Below, in pieces: positions 1 to 11,821 of a stretch of 64,000 nt of DNA. The translations under genes and the position numbers were made by a program. Source of the stretch: Gemmatimonadales bacterium (GTDB taxonomy: Bacteria; Gemmatimonadota; Gemmatimonadetes; Gemmatimonadales; GWC2-71-9); assembly GCA_011772755.1 (NCBI GenBank), contig WVYX01000203.1, forward strand, positions 1 through 64,000, given 5' to 3'. Position 1 is the first letter of the stretch; every line of letters begins with the position of its first letter. A model generated the notes under the pieces. The model did not search any database, was not told where the DNA came from, and saw only the letters and a program-made list of their open reading frames with translations.

Positions 1-47
1 CTGAGCCCGGGGTGCTGGGTGCTCGGTCTTGGGTACTAGGGTCTTGG
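1..47. repeat. Short-word repeat array, GGGTxCTxGG class
   Basis: Degenerate tandem copies of a word like GGGTGCTGGG / GGTCTTGGG / GGTACTAGGG. The same word, reverse-complemented, forms the right arm of the array near 38.5 kb. No clear right arm is visible here, so this may be one arm of an array cut by the window edge. No gene is seen in 1-232. A TTGACT at 168-173 could be a -35 box for the gene at 233, but no good -10 follows. Confidence 0.6.
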
Positions 48-232
48 TTGCCGACCGCAATATATGGCTCGCATCACCCGCGGCACCGCGGCCCGCCGCC
101 CAGCCAGCGCCCCCAGAGCCCGAATACCGATTCCCGTACAGCGTGCCCCGAACGCCATACCCCCACCTTGACTAACTGCGGTTGGCTGCGTGAGCTTTGG
201 GCGCCCTCTGTGGTGGCAGCCCGGACGCTGAG

Positions 233-1789
233 GTGCCCATCAAGTCATTCGATGCGCTGCTGGTGGACCTCGACGGTGTGGTGACCAAGACCGCCGCGGT
301 CCACGCGGCCGCCTGGAAGAAGCTGTTCGACGAGTTTCTGTCGGAGCGGGCGAAGCTGGAGAGCACGCCGTTCCAGCCGTTCGACATCGATTCCGACTAC
401 CCGACCTACGTGGACGGCAAACCCCGCTACGACGGGGTGCGGAGCTTTCTAGCGTCACGGGGGATCTCGCTCCCGGAAGGTGAGTCTAGCGACGGCCCGG
501 GCACGGGTACCATCTGCGGGCTGGGCAACACAAAGAACCAGTACTTCAACGCGCACCTGAAGCAGCACGGGGCGGAGGTCTTCGACGACGCCATCGCCCT
601 CATACACGGGGCGAAATCCCGGGGACTCAAGGTCGCCATCGTCTCGTCCAGCAAGAACTGCACGGCCATCTTGGACGCGGCGGGACTCGCCGACCTGTTC
701 GACGCCCAGGTGGATGGGTTGGAGCTCGCCCGGCTCGGCCTTCCGGGGAAGCCGGCGCCGGACATGTTCCTAGAAGCGGCCAGGCGGCTGGGAGTGGAGC
801 CTCAGCGCGCCGCGGTCCTCGAGGATGCCGTCTCGGGCGTGCAGGCCGGCCGCGCCGGGGGATTCGGCCTAGTCGTTGGGGTAGACCGAGTCGGCCAGGC
901 CGAAGCGCTCAGGAACAACGGTGCGGATGTCGTAGTATCGGAACTGAGTGAGGGTGTGTTGGAATTAGGTCGTAACCCCAAAGACCGGTCATTCGACCGT
1001 ATCCCCCGCGCTCTGGAACACTTGGACGTCATCGCCCGGCGAATGCGTGGTAAGCGGCCAGCGGTGTTCCTGGACTATGATGGGACCCTCACGCCCATCG
1101 TCGAGCGGCCCGAGCTCGCCGTCCTTTCCGACGAGATGCGGGCGGCACTTCGGGATCTGGCGGAGCTGTGCACAGTAGCCATCGTAAGCGGCCGCGATCG
1201 AGCGGATGTCGTCAACCTGGTGCGCCTCGATTCAGTAGTGTATGCCGGCAGCCACGGCTTCGACATTACTGGCCCAAAGGGACTCCACATGGAACACGAA
1301 GGTGGAGCGAAGCACGCGCCGGCCCTCCGGGAGGCGGCTGATGCCCTCGATGAGAGACTCGGGGCGGTCAAGGGAGCCCTGGTCGAGCGCAAGAAGTACG
1401 CGGTAGCGGTGCACTACCGCCTCGTGGCAGAGGAAGACTTCGCCACGGTCGAGACGGCTGTGGAGGATGCCGCCCGCGACCACCCCGAGCTCCGGCAGAC
1501 GGGGGGCAAGAAGATCTTCGAGCTGCGCCCCCGCCTGGAGTGGGACAAGGGCAAGGCGGTGATGTGGCTGCTGGGTGCGCTGGACATGGACGAGCCCGAC
1601 GTGTTGCCGTTCTACCTCGGGGATGATCTCACCGACGAAGACGCGTTCAAGGCACTAGAGAGCCGCGGCATTGGACTTCTGGTGGCGGAGGATCCTCGGG
1701 ACACCCGTGCCCACTACATGTTACGGGACCCTGATGAGGCAGGAATCTTCCTGCGGCACCTGATCACCAACCTGGAGAACGCTGGCTAA
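233..1789 (+). CDS. otsB: Beta-phosphoglucomutase-like HAD / trehalose-6-phosphate phosphatase fusion
   Basis: Two HAD-superfamily phosphatase domains in one 518-residue protein. The N-terminal domain (about 1-250) is beta-phosphoglucomutase-like, with the DLDGVVT nucleophile/acid motif and a late GLPGKPAPDMF motif. The C-terminal domain (about 265-515) is trehalose-6-phosphate phosphatase, with FLDYDGTLTP, VSGRD and GDDLTDEDAF. The expected reaction is trehalose-6-P to trehalose; the first domain should interconvert beta-glucose-1-P and glucose-6-P. I chose GTG at 233 over TTG at 197 because it gives the usual short start MPIKSFDALL. The stop overlaps the ATG of the GH65 gene (TAATG). Mycobacterial OtsB1 carries the same two domains plus GH65 in one chain of similar total length. 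No OtsA is present in the window, so the source of trehalose-6-P is not seen. Confidence 0.88.
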   Translation: MPIKSFDALLVDLDGVVTKTAAVHAAAWKKLFDEFLSERAKLESTPFQPFDIDSDYPTYVDGKPRYDGVRSFLASRGISLPEGESSDGPGTGTICGLGNTKNQYFNAHLKQHGAEVFDDAIALIHGAKSRGLKVAIVSSSKNCTAILDAAGLADLFDAQVDGLELARLGLPGKPAPDMFLEAARRLGVEPQRAAVLEDAVSGVQAGRAGGFGLVVGVDRVGQAEALRNNGADVVVSELSEGVLELGRNPKDRSFDRIPRALEHLDVIARRMRGKRPAVFLDYDGTLTPIVERPELAVLSDEMRAALRDLAELCTVAIVSGRDRADVVNLVRLDSVVYAGSHGFDITGPKGLHMEHEGGAKHAPALREAADALDERLGAVKGALVERKKYAVAVHYRLVAEEDFATVETAVEDAARDHPELRQTGGKKIFELRPRLEWDKGKAVMWLLGALDMDEPDVLPFYLGDDLTDEDAFKALESRGIGLLVAEDPRDTRAHYMLRDPDEAGIFLRHLITNLENAG

Positions 1790-4197
1790 TGGACGGGTGG
1801 TCGCTGGTCTACGAAAGCTTCGATCCCGCCAGGGAGGGGCTGCGCGAGGCCCTGTACACCTTGGGTAACGGCTATTTCGCCACCAGAGGGGCCGCATGTG
1901 AAGCGAAGTCCGACGACGTGCATTATCCCGGCACCTACATCGCCGGGTGCTACAACCGGCTCAAGACCGAGGTCGCCGGCCGCGTGATCGAGAACGAGGA
2001 CCTGGTCAACTGTCCCAACTGGCTGCCGCTCACGTTCCGTGTCGATAACGGGGCGTGGTTCGATCTGCGGACCGTCGAACTCCGCTCCTACCGGCAGGAG
2101 CTCCATCTGCAACAAGGGATCTTCGCACGGACAGTGCGGTTCAAGGATGAGCAGGGAAGGGAGACCACGCTGAAGTGCCGCCGGCTGGTGCACATGGCCG
2201 CGCCACACTATGCCGCCCTCGAGGCCACTCTGATCCCCGAGAACTGGTCGGGCCGGATCGATGTGCGCTCGGCCCTCGATGGTACAGTGGTCAACTGCGG
2301 CGTGGCACGGTACCGCAACCTCAACAGCAAGCACCTGGAACCTTTAGAGGCTGAAGCCGTCTCCGACGAGATCATCTACCTGAAGGTCCAGACCACCCAG
2401 TCCAACGTGCAAATCGCGCAGGCGGCGAGGACACGGGTGATGCGAGACGGGCAGCCGGTAGCCGTGAAGCGTCAGGCGCGAACGGAGCCCGGCTACGTCG
2501 AGCACCGGCTCACCATGGACGCGGAGGAGGGCGTACCGCTGACCCTCGAAAAGGTGGTCGCTCTGTACACCTCCCGGGATCGGGCAATCACCGAATGCGG
2601 ACTGGAGGCCCAGAAGGCAGTGCGCCGGGCAGGCGGCTTCGAGGATCTCCTCCGGACCCATGCCCAGGCGTGGTCGCATCTCTGGCGGCGGTTCGACATC
2701 GGCATCGAGGCGGACCTACCGAACAACTCCATGGAGAGCGCGGCGCTCGTGTTGCGCCTCCATGTGTTCCACCTGCTGCAGACTGTCTCACCCAACAGCA
2801 TGGACCTGGATGTCGGAGTTCCGGCCCGTGGCTGGCACGGTGAAGCATATCGCGGCCACATCTTCTGGGACGAGCTTTTCATCTTACCCTTCCTCAACCT
2901 GCGGATGCCGGAGATCACCCGCGCGCTGCTGCGATACCGTCACCGCCGGCTGAACGAGGCCCGCACTGCGGCACGGGAGGCGAATTGCCTGGGTGCCATG
3001 TTCCCTTGGCAAAGCGGCAGCAACGGCCGCGAGGAGAGCCAGCGGCTCCACCTCAATCCGAAGTCGGGACGATGGGTCCCCGACGTCAGCAGCCTGCAGC
3101 GGCACGTGAACGCAGCCATCGCCTACAACATCTGGCAGTACTACCAGGCCACGGGTGACCTGCAGTTCATGGTGTTCTTCGGGGCGGAGATGCTCATCGA
3201 GATCGCCCGCTTCTGGGCATGTCTCGGCAGCTACAACAAGGAGCTGGACCGCTACGAGATCCGCGGCGTAATGGGTCCCGACGAGTACCACGACGGCTAC
3301 CCCGACGCCGAGGAGCCGGGCCTCAACAACAACTCCTACACCAACATCATGGCCGTGTGGGTGTTGTGGCGTGCCCTCGAGGTACTCGACCTACTGCCCG
3401 AGGACCGGCGCAGGGCGCTGTGCGACATGCTGGGCCTCAAGCCGGAGGAGATCGAGGCCTGGGACTACATCAGCCGCAGAATGCGCCTCGTGTTCCACGA
3501 GGATGGCATTCTCACCCAGTTCGAAGGCTACGAGGACCTGGAGGAGTTCGACTGGGAGGGGTACCGGAAGAAATACGGCGACATACATCGGCTCGATCGC
3601 ATACTCGAGGCAGAAGACGACACGCCCAATCGCTACAAGCTCTCCAAGCAGGCGGACGTCCTGATGCTATTCTACCTGTTCTCCGCCGAAGAGCTCGAAG
3701 CGATCTTCCAACGGCTGGGCTACGAGTTCAAGCCGGACTTAATTCCCAAGACGATCGACTACTACGAGCGTCGGACGTCGCATGGTTCGACGCTGAGCAG
3801 CGTGGTGCACTCCTGGGTGCTGGCCCGGTCCCTCCGTCCGGGATCGTGGGAGCTGTTCACCAAGGCGCTGGAGAGCGATGTCGCCGACGTCCAGGGAGGG
3901 ACGACTCCTGAAGGCATACACCTGGGTGCGATGGCGGGCACAGTCGATCTCGTCCAGCGGTGCTATACTGGACTCGAGACGCGGGGTGACATTCTCTGGC
4001 TCAACCCGCAGTTGCCTGAATACCTCCGGCGGCTGGAACTGCGCCTCTGCTACCGGGGACACTGTATCGAGCTCGAACTGACCCCGAACCGAATTCAGGT
4101 GAGCTCTCATCCCACAGTGGCTCGACCGGTCAAGATCCGCGTGAAGGATGAGATCCACCTGCTCGCGCCGGGCGAAACCAAAAAGGTGGCGGTGTAG
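1789..4197 (+). CDS. Glycoside hydrolase family 65 (trehalose/maltose/kojibiose phosphorylase type)
   Basis: An 802-residue protein of full GH65 length. It has an N-terminal beta-sandwich from about residue 10 (SFDPAREGLREALYTLGNGYF), a central (alpha/alpha)6 barrel with the general-acid region VMGPDEYHDGYPDA, the phosphate-site-like KQADVLML, and a small C-terminal beta domain. Family members phosphorolyse or hydrolyse alpha-linked glucose disaccharides, releasing beta-glucose-1-phosphate. That product would be the substrate of the beta-PGM-like domain encoded just upstream, which supports phosphorolysis. The exact disaccharide cannot be read from sequence; trehalose is favoured by the fused OtsB domain and the nearby TreT. 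The ATG overlaps the upstream stop, indicating translational coupling. Confidence 0.9.
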   Translation: MDGWSLVYESFDPAREGLREALYTLGNGYFATRGAACEAKSDDVHYPGTYIAGCYNRLKTEVAGRVIENEDLVNCPNWLPLTFRVDNGAWFDLRTVELRSYRQELHLQQGIFARTVRFKDEQGRETTLKCRRLVHMAAPHYAALEATLIPENWSGRIDVRSALDGTVVNCGVARYRNLNSKHLEPLEAEAVSDEIIYLKVQTTQSNVQIAQAARTRVMRDGQPVAVKRQARTEPGYVEHRLTMDAEEGVPLTLEKVVALYTSRDRAITECGLEAQKAVRRAGGFEDLLRTHAQAWSHLWRRFDIGIEADLPNNSMESAALVLRLHVFHLLQTVSPNSMDLDVGVPARGWHGEAYRGHIFWDELFILPFLNLRMPEITRALLRYRHRRLNEARTAAREANCLGAMFPWQSGSNGREESQRLHLNPKSGRWVPDVSSLQRHVNAAIAYNIWQYYQATGDLQFMVFFGAEMLIEIARFWACLGSYNKELDRYEIRGVMGPDEYHDGYPDAEEPGLNNNSYTNIMAVWVLWRALEVLDLLPEDRRRALCDMLGLKPEEIEAWDYISRRMRLVFHEDGILTQFEGYEDLEEFDWEGYRKKYGDIHRLDRILEAEDDTPNRYKLSKQADVLMLFYLFSAEELEAIFQRLGYEFKPDLIPKTIDYYERRTSHGSTLSSVVHSWVLARSLRPGSWELFTKALESDVADVQGGTTPEGIHLGAMAGTVDLVQRCYTGLETRGDILWLNPQLPEYLRRLELRLCYRGHCIELELTPNRIQVSSHPTVARPVKIRVKDEIHLLAPGETKKVAV

Positions 4198-4764
4198 GTG
4201 GCGCTCTACGATCTGCTCCGCTTCGTCGTCTTCGCCCTCTTCCTGTTCAGTGGCGCCGTTGCTTTTGGCTCATGGGCGGTACGCACCCGCCGGATAAGTC
4301 CCTTCAGCAGACCGGGGCAGCTGATCCGAAAGACCACCGATCCTATTCTCGCGCCGATCGAGACCTGGCTGCTGCGGCGGGGGAGCAACCCCCAGAACGC
4401 CGGCTGGTGGCTCGTTGGGGTCAGCATCGTGGGCGGCATCGTCGTCATCACCACCGCCCAGTGGATCGCCGTACAGCTGGTTCGTACCGCGGGCGCCGCC
4501 GCGTCGGGTCCCCGCGGAATAGTAAGGCTCCTGATCTACTACGCCAGCCAGATCGTGCTCCTCGCCCTCATCGTCCGCGTCATCGGATCCTGGTTCCGGG
4601 TGGGGCGCTACAACCGGTGGATGCGCCCTGCCTACTTCCTCACCGACTGGATCGTAGAACCCCTGCGGCGCGTGGTTCCGTCAATGGGCATGATCGATAT
4701 CACCCCGCTCGTCGCATGGTTCCTGCTGCTGTTGGCGCGGGGGCTAGTGTTGTCGGTGATTTGA
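4198..4764 (+). CDS. YggT family membrane protein
   Basis: A 188-residue protein of four or more hydrophobic segments (about 7-27, 65-87, 103-125, 163-187). It shows the YggT pattern of a membrane segment followed by a conserved LTDWIVEPLRRVVPSMGMIDITPLV-like stretch. The role is not firmly known; homologues sit near cell-division and envelope genes and have been linked to osmotic protection. The GTG start immediately follows the TAG of the GH65 gene, so it is probably co-transcribed. A word-repeat hairpin follows directly after the stop. Pairing of yggT with yggU, as here, is common in bacteria. Confidence 0.82.
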   Translation: MALYDLLRFVVFALFLFSGAVAFGSWAVRTRRISPFSRPGQLIRKTTDPILAPIETWLLRRGSNPQNAGWWLVGVSIVGGIVVITTAQWIAVQLVRTAGAAASGPRGIVRLLIYYASQIVLLALIVRVIGSWFRVGRYNRWMRPAYFLTDWIVEPLRRVVPSMGMIDITPLVAWFLLLLARGLVLSVI

Positions 4765-4765
4765 G

Positions 4766-4850
4766 GGGGCGGTCCGACGGTCGGACGGACGGGCGGTCGG
4801 ATGAACCGTGCGGTCTAGACCGCCGGACCGCCTGACCGCCCGACCGCCTT
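4766..4850. repeat. Hairpin word array, GGTCGGACGG class
   Basis: The left arm at 4766-4800 repeats GGTCGGACGG/GGGCGGTCGG. The right arm at 4818-4850 carries the reverse-complement words CCGCCGGACCGCC/TGACCGCCCGACC. About 17 bp of loop separates them. It lies between yggT and yggU and begins one base after the yggT stop. Confidence 0.85.
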
Positions 4851-4862
4851 CCGAGCACACAG

Positions 4863-5159
4863 ATGAGCCCTGGGAACCGACAGCCGACAGTCCTCACCAT
4901 CCACGTCCAGCCTCGCGCCAAGCGCACCGAAGTAGCGGGGTGGCACGGCGACGCCATCAAGATTCGACTCACCGCGCCCCCAGTAGACGGTGCCGCCAAC
5001 GATGCCCTGCTCCAGTTTCTCGCCCAACGGCTCGGCGTGCCGCGAGCGGCCGTGACGATCGTCTCCGGAACTACAGGCCGTCGCAAGAGAGTGTCGGTGG
5101 ATGGGATCGCCCAAGAGGAAGCGTTCCGCGCCCTGGGTCTGCCGCGGATTGATCAATAA
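4863..5159 (+). CDS. YggU family protein (DUF167)
   Basis: A 98-residue protein covering the whole DUF167 fold: IHVQPRAKRTEVAGWHGDAIKIRL near the start, then the conserved APPVDGAANDALLQFLA (about 42-58) and VSGTTGRRKRVSVDG. Function is unknown in the family. It lies after yggT, its common partner. The last residues (LPRIDQ) and the TAA stop are encoded by a repeat word, TGCCGCGGATTGATCAATAA, which also occurs inverted at the end of the converging galT. The native C-terminus may therefore have been replaced. Confidence 0.88.
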   Translation: MSPGNRQPTVLTIHVQPRAKRTEVAGWHGDAIKIRLTAPPVDGAANDALLQFLAQRLGVPRAAVTIVSGTTGRRKRVSVDGIAQEEAFRALGLPRIDQ

Positions 5160-5275
5160 CCGATCGCGGATAGGTGCTGCCGCGGGATCATTCTCTGAAC
5201 GCGGATCAGTCTGTGGACGACGGAGGTGACTGCCCCAGACTGGTCCCTGAGCGCTGATCCATCAATCCGCGGCAG
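5140..5275. repeat. Inverted word array between convergent genes, CGCGGATCAG class
   Basis: The left arm has TGCCGCGGATTGATCA and ATCGCGGATA, then GCCGCGGGATCA and AACGCGGATCAG (5140-5208). The right arm GCGCTGATCCATCAATCCGCGGCAGC (5250-5275) is its inverse. The array contains the stop codons of both yggU (+) and galT (-). A related single arm occurs at 37330-37365. Confidence 0.8.
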
Positions 5276-6260
5276 CGTTACGTAGCAGCTCCGCCGTCTG
5301 CTCGGGCGCCAGGATCGTTATCGCGATGCCGGAGCCCAGCTCGAATCCGCCGCGGACCGTAAGACGCGGCTGAATGCGACCATGCCAGCGAAAGCCAGCG
5401 ACATCCGGGGCATTCAGCGGAGCTGAAAAGATGGTGACGTTGCAATCCGGCTCGTCGAGCCCACCGGCAAGGCGGGTCAGGGTATCGTGCAGCAGCTCGG
5501 CAAACTGGGTCACACCATCATCATCGGTCTCAGCGAAGCTCGCCCACTCCTCCCGCGGGACGATCCAGGTCTCGCCTGCCCAGCGGGGGGCGTAGGGAGC
5601 GAACGCCACGAAGCGCTGGCCCACCTCGACGATCCTGGTGCCGGCGGCAAGCTCACGCTCCAGAAGATCTCCGTAAACCGACGATTGGCGCCGCTGCCAA
5701 TAGCTCCTGGCAATGTGGAGCATCCGCTCGAGATCGCCTGGAACGACGGGCGTCACCGCGAGTTGCCAATGGGGATGGGGAAGGGACGCACCGGCACCCG
5801 GGCCGTGGTTCTTGAACAGCGAGACGAAGGCCAGATCAGGTTCGGTGCCAAACGCTCGGTAGCGCTCACGAGCGGCGAGGAAGACCTCCTGGAGAACAGC
5901 CGGCTCCGCTGGAGCGAGGCGGCTCCGGTGTGCCCGACCCTCGATGATGACCTCGTAATGCCCTCTGGCCGGCAGGTGCTCGTGAAGTTCACCCCCCGAC
6001 GGCTCTTCAGCCGGGAGGTCGGGAATCAGCGCGGGATACTTGTTGGGCACTACGCGGACGAGCCAGTTACCCTGGGCAGGTCGGCGTAGAATCTCTGGCG
6101 GCGTCTGACCCTCATTGCCGGGACAAAAGGGGCAGTCGGGAGCGAAGTCCACCTCTTCCCTCCGGGATCGCCTCTTGCTCCGGCCGCCCGGCCGCTTCGC
6201 CCGCTCGGCTGCGAGGATCACCCACTCACCGGTCGTGGCGTCTCGGCGAAACTCCGGCAC
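5262..6260 (-). CDS. galT: Galactose-1-phosphate uridylyltransferase
   Basis: A 332-residue HIT-superfamily nucleotidyltransferase that exchanges UMP between UDP-glucose and galactose-1-P in the Leloir pathway. Visible motifs are the N-terminal FRRDATTGEWV, the metal-binding CPFCPGNE (about 42-49), VRVVPNKYP, and the active-site block NHGPGAGASLPHPHWQL with the HPH nucleophile triplet. The last position is W where E. coli GalT has S, as seen in many bacterial relatives. The GTG start at 6260 has GAGGAG upstream. It lies 11 bp after the treT-like gene, so the two form an operon. The C-terminal NAAAD and the stop come from a repeat word. A related nucleotidyltransferase with another sugar substrate is possible. 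Confidence 0.88.
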   Translation of the reverse strand: MPEFRRDATTGEWVILAAERAKRPGGRSKRRSRREEVDFAPDCPFCPGNEGQTPPEILRRPAQGNWLVRVVPNKYPALIPDLPAEEPSGGELHEHLPARGHYEVIIEGRAHRSRLAPAEPAVLQEVFLAARERYRAFGTEPDLAFVSLFKNHGPGAGASLPHPHWQLAVTPVVPGDLERMLHIARSYWQRRQSSVYGDLLERELAAGTRIVEVGQRFVAFAPYAPRWAGETWIVPREEWASFAETDDDGVTQFAELLHDTLTRLAGGLDEPDCNVTIFSAPLNAPDVAGFRWHGRIQPRLTVRGGFELGSGIAITILAPEQTAELLRNAAAD

Positions 6261-6271
6261 CTCCTGCTCCT

Positions 6272-7732
6272 CTATCCCTCGTCCTTCCTGACAACGGGCC
6301 AGCTACCGGTAGAACGCAAGAACCGCACCGGATCCTCGCAAAATTGCTGGCGGCACTCTTCGCTCTGGAAGTAGTACGTCGTCCCCTCATAGACGAAGAC
6401 GATGGCTTTCGCCGGATCCACCGCCACCCCGGATACCGGATCCCGGATCTCGTCGGCGAGCCCCATCATCGCCACGGGCGTCGGCCGCGGTGGGCGCATA
6501 CCCAGCACCGACGTGTACAGTCTGAGCTCGTCGGCAATCATTCTCGTCAGGAGGAAGCGCTCGCGAACCAACTCCCTGCCCAGCTCGCCGAGACGCGACG
6601 CCTCGTCACGGTGCTCGATCAAACGAGCCACATGGGTCGCGCAGTCCTCCACAGACTGGACCAGGACGCCCCCCGCCCCGCCTTCCATTTGCAGCGGGAT
6701 GCCGCCAGCGGCGCGGGCCACCACCGGCGTTCCCTTCCACAGCGTCTCGGACACCACCAGGCCGAAGCCTTCCCGGATGGACAGCTGGATGACAACGTCG
6801 GCCATTCGCTGGAAGGCGTTGACCTCGATGTTTCCCACACCCGTGAGGTTGGTGAATACGAACAGATCCGGATCTTTGTCTCCGATCTCACGGATCTGAT
6901 TGTAGATGTCCCACCCTTCGGGGTCGTCCAACGCCATAGACCCGACCAGCGCGAGTTGGAGATCGGGCATCTGCTCCTTTGCCACACGATACGCCTGGAT
7001 GACCCCCAACGGATCTTTCCACGGATCAAACCGACTCACTTGCGCCGTGAGCGGTCGGTCGGGGTCAACGCCGATCCACTGCAAGACGCCATTCGCGATA
7101 TCCGGCGTCAGCTCCATGTTCTTGGGGCTCAGGGGGTCAATGGCGGGCGGGATGATTTCAACCCGGTCGATGGGGAGGTCCGGCGGCACGAACCCGCCGA
7201 GGGTGAACACCGCGGCGTCGTAGTGCTTGAGGAAGGGCCTCAGGAAATCCCAGACGTCAGGGTTGGGCTGCGAGGTATCGATGTGACAGCGCCAGATCCA
7301 TTTTGCCGACCCCCGACCGTGAAACTCCAGCAAGCCCATGGGCTGGGGATCGTGGACGAAGTAGAGGTCGTACTCCTTCGATTGGAGCTGCGCATTGATC
7401 TTCGCGTTCTCGACGTAGATCGCACGGTCGAGATCGGTGAGATCACGCTCTGATCCCTGCAGGCCGTTGTGCATGGCCTTGGTCGTCCGGAAGAATGCCT
7501 CGCCGCCCGTGATGATCCGCCAGTCGACCTCCAGACCCAGATCCCGGAGCAGCGGTATCTCGGCACGGAGGATCTCGGCCACTCCACCTCCGTAAGGTGT
7601 GGCATTGACGTGAAGCACCCTGATACCCTTGAGCGGCCTCGCCAGCTCTCGGAGCTGCTCGACGGCGTCACTGCCTGCGCTGTCCTGGTAGGTATCAATG
7701 CTGTTTCTACCCACATCAACGGCCTGGAGCAT
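6272..7732 (-). CDS. treT: TreT-like trehalose-forming glycosyltransferase (GT4) with C-terminal YHS domain
   Basis: About 486 residues. The first 410 are a GT4 glycosyltransferase of the trehalose glycosyltransferring synthase type: [16 protein letters not shown] at the N-terminus, the central [22 protein letters not shown], and the donor-site EGFGLVVSE with [12 protein letters not shown]. TreT makes trehalose from NDP-glucose and glucose. Residues about 430-475 ([33 protein letters not shown]) form a YHS domain, a small metal-linked module. It keeps one Cys (SEEC), but the first (normally DPVC) is Ser. I chose ATG 7732 over GTG 7795 because CCGGAG lies 6 nt upstream and the extra 21 residues match nothing. 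It is the first gene of an operon with galT. Confidence 0.82.
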   Translation of the reverse strand: MLQAVDVGRNSIDTYQDSAGSDAVEQLRELARPLKGIRVLHVNATPYGGGVAEILRAEIPLLRDLGLEVDWRIITGGEAFFRTTKAMHNGLQGSERDLTDLDRAIYVENAKINAQLQSKEYDLYFVHDPQPMGLLEFHGRGSAKWIWRCHIDTSQPNPDVWDFLRPFLKHYDAAVFTLGGFVPPDLPIDRVEIIPPAIDPLSPKNMELTPDIANGVLQWIGVDPDRPLTAQVSRFDPWKDPLGVIQAYRVAKEQMPDLQLALVGSMALDDPEGWDIYNQIREIGDKDPDLFVFTNLTGVGNIEVNAFQRMADVVIQLSIREGFGLVVSETLWKGTPVVARAAGGIPLQMEGGAGGVLVQSVEDCATHVARLIEHRDEASRLGELGRELVRERFLLTRMIADELRLYTSVLGMRPPRPTPVAMMGLADEIRDPVSGVAVDPAKAIVFVYEGTTYYFQSEECRQQFCEDPVRFLRSTGSWPVVRKDEG

Positions 7733-7918
7733 CGGCAACTCCGGACTGTGTTGGAAGCTTGGCAAGGCGCGTTGGCACATCCCCCGCTTGCGCACCCATT
7801 ATCGCCAGCCGCAGGGGATAGCGCAAACCGAGAGTTCTCGGTAGATTGGCAAACCACAACTGAATGCTCGTGGTGATTTGCGGCGTATTGCAGCCACGTT
7901 AAACAAGTCGCTAAAAAG

Positions 7919-7960
7919 CCCGCCCCGGCGCGAATTTAGCGGCGGGGATTGTTTGTTATT
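7919..7960 (+). promoter_or_regulatory. Weak terminator-like hairpin in the metH leader
   Basis: A 6-bp stem CCCGCC / GGCGGG (7919-7924 with 7941-7946) has a 16-nt loop and is followed by the T-rich GATTGTTTGTTATT. It lies between the divergent treT and metH genes, so for the metH transcript it would be an attenuator rather than a gene-end terminator. I could not recognise a cobalamin or SAM aptamer in the bases upstream of it. Confidence 0.25.
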
Positions 7961-8090
7961 GCAAGCAGTGAGCTGTGCGCGGTGCGCGGGGGTGCAAGAC
8001 AGACATGGTGAGACATTTGAAGTCGCTTGGGGTCTGACCAGCTGACATTTGCCCCAGCGTACAGCTCACCGCGCACTGCGCACCTGCACC
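7961..8090. repeat. Hairpin word array, GTGCGCGGTGCG class, upstream of metH
   Basis: The left arm GCAGTGAGCTGTGCGCGGTGCGCGGGGGTGCAA and the right arm TACAGCTCACCGCGCACTGCGCACCTGCACC are near-perfect inverses separated by about 60 bp. The array lies in the presumed 5' leader of metH and ends just before its Shine-Dalgarno. The annotated ORF extension upstream of 8102 is translated repeat. Confidence 0.85.
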
Positions 8091-8101
8091 AGGGAGCATT
8101 C

Positions 8102-11817
<3,716 letters not shown>

Positions 11818-11821
<4 letters not shown>

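Noticed and set aside
12-284. 90-residue ORF at the window start
   Set aside because: It translates a word array and overlaps the otsB-like gene in another frame.
6344-7453. 369-residue plus-strand ORF
   Set aside because: Shadow of the treT-like gene, whose motifs are unambiguous on the other strand.
7861-8101. Cobalamin or SAM riboswitch upstream of metH
   Set aside because: I could not find the conserved aptamer elements; only a weak hairpin and a repeat array are visible.
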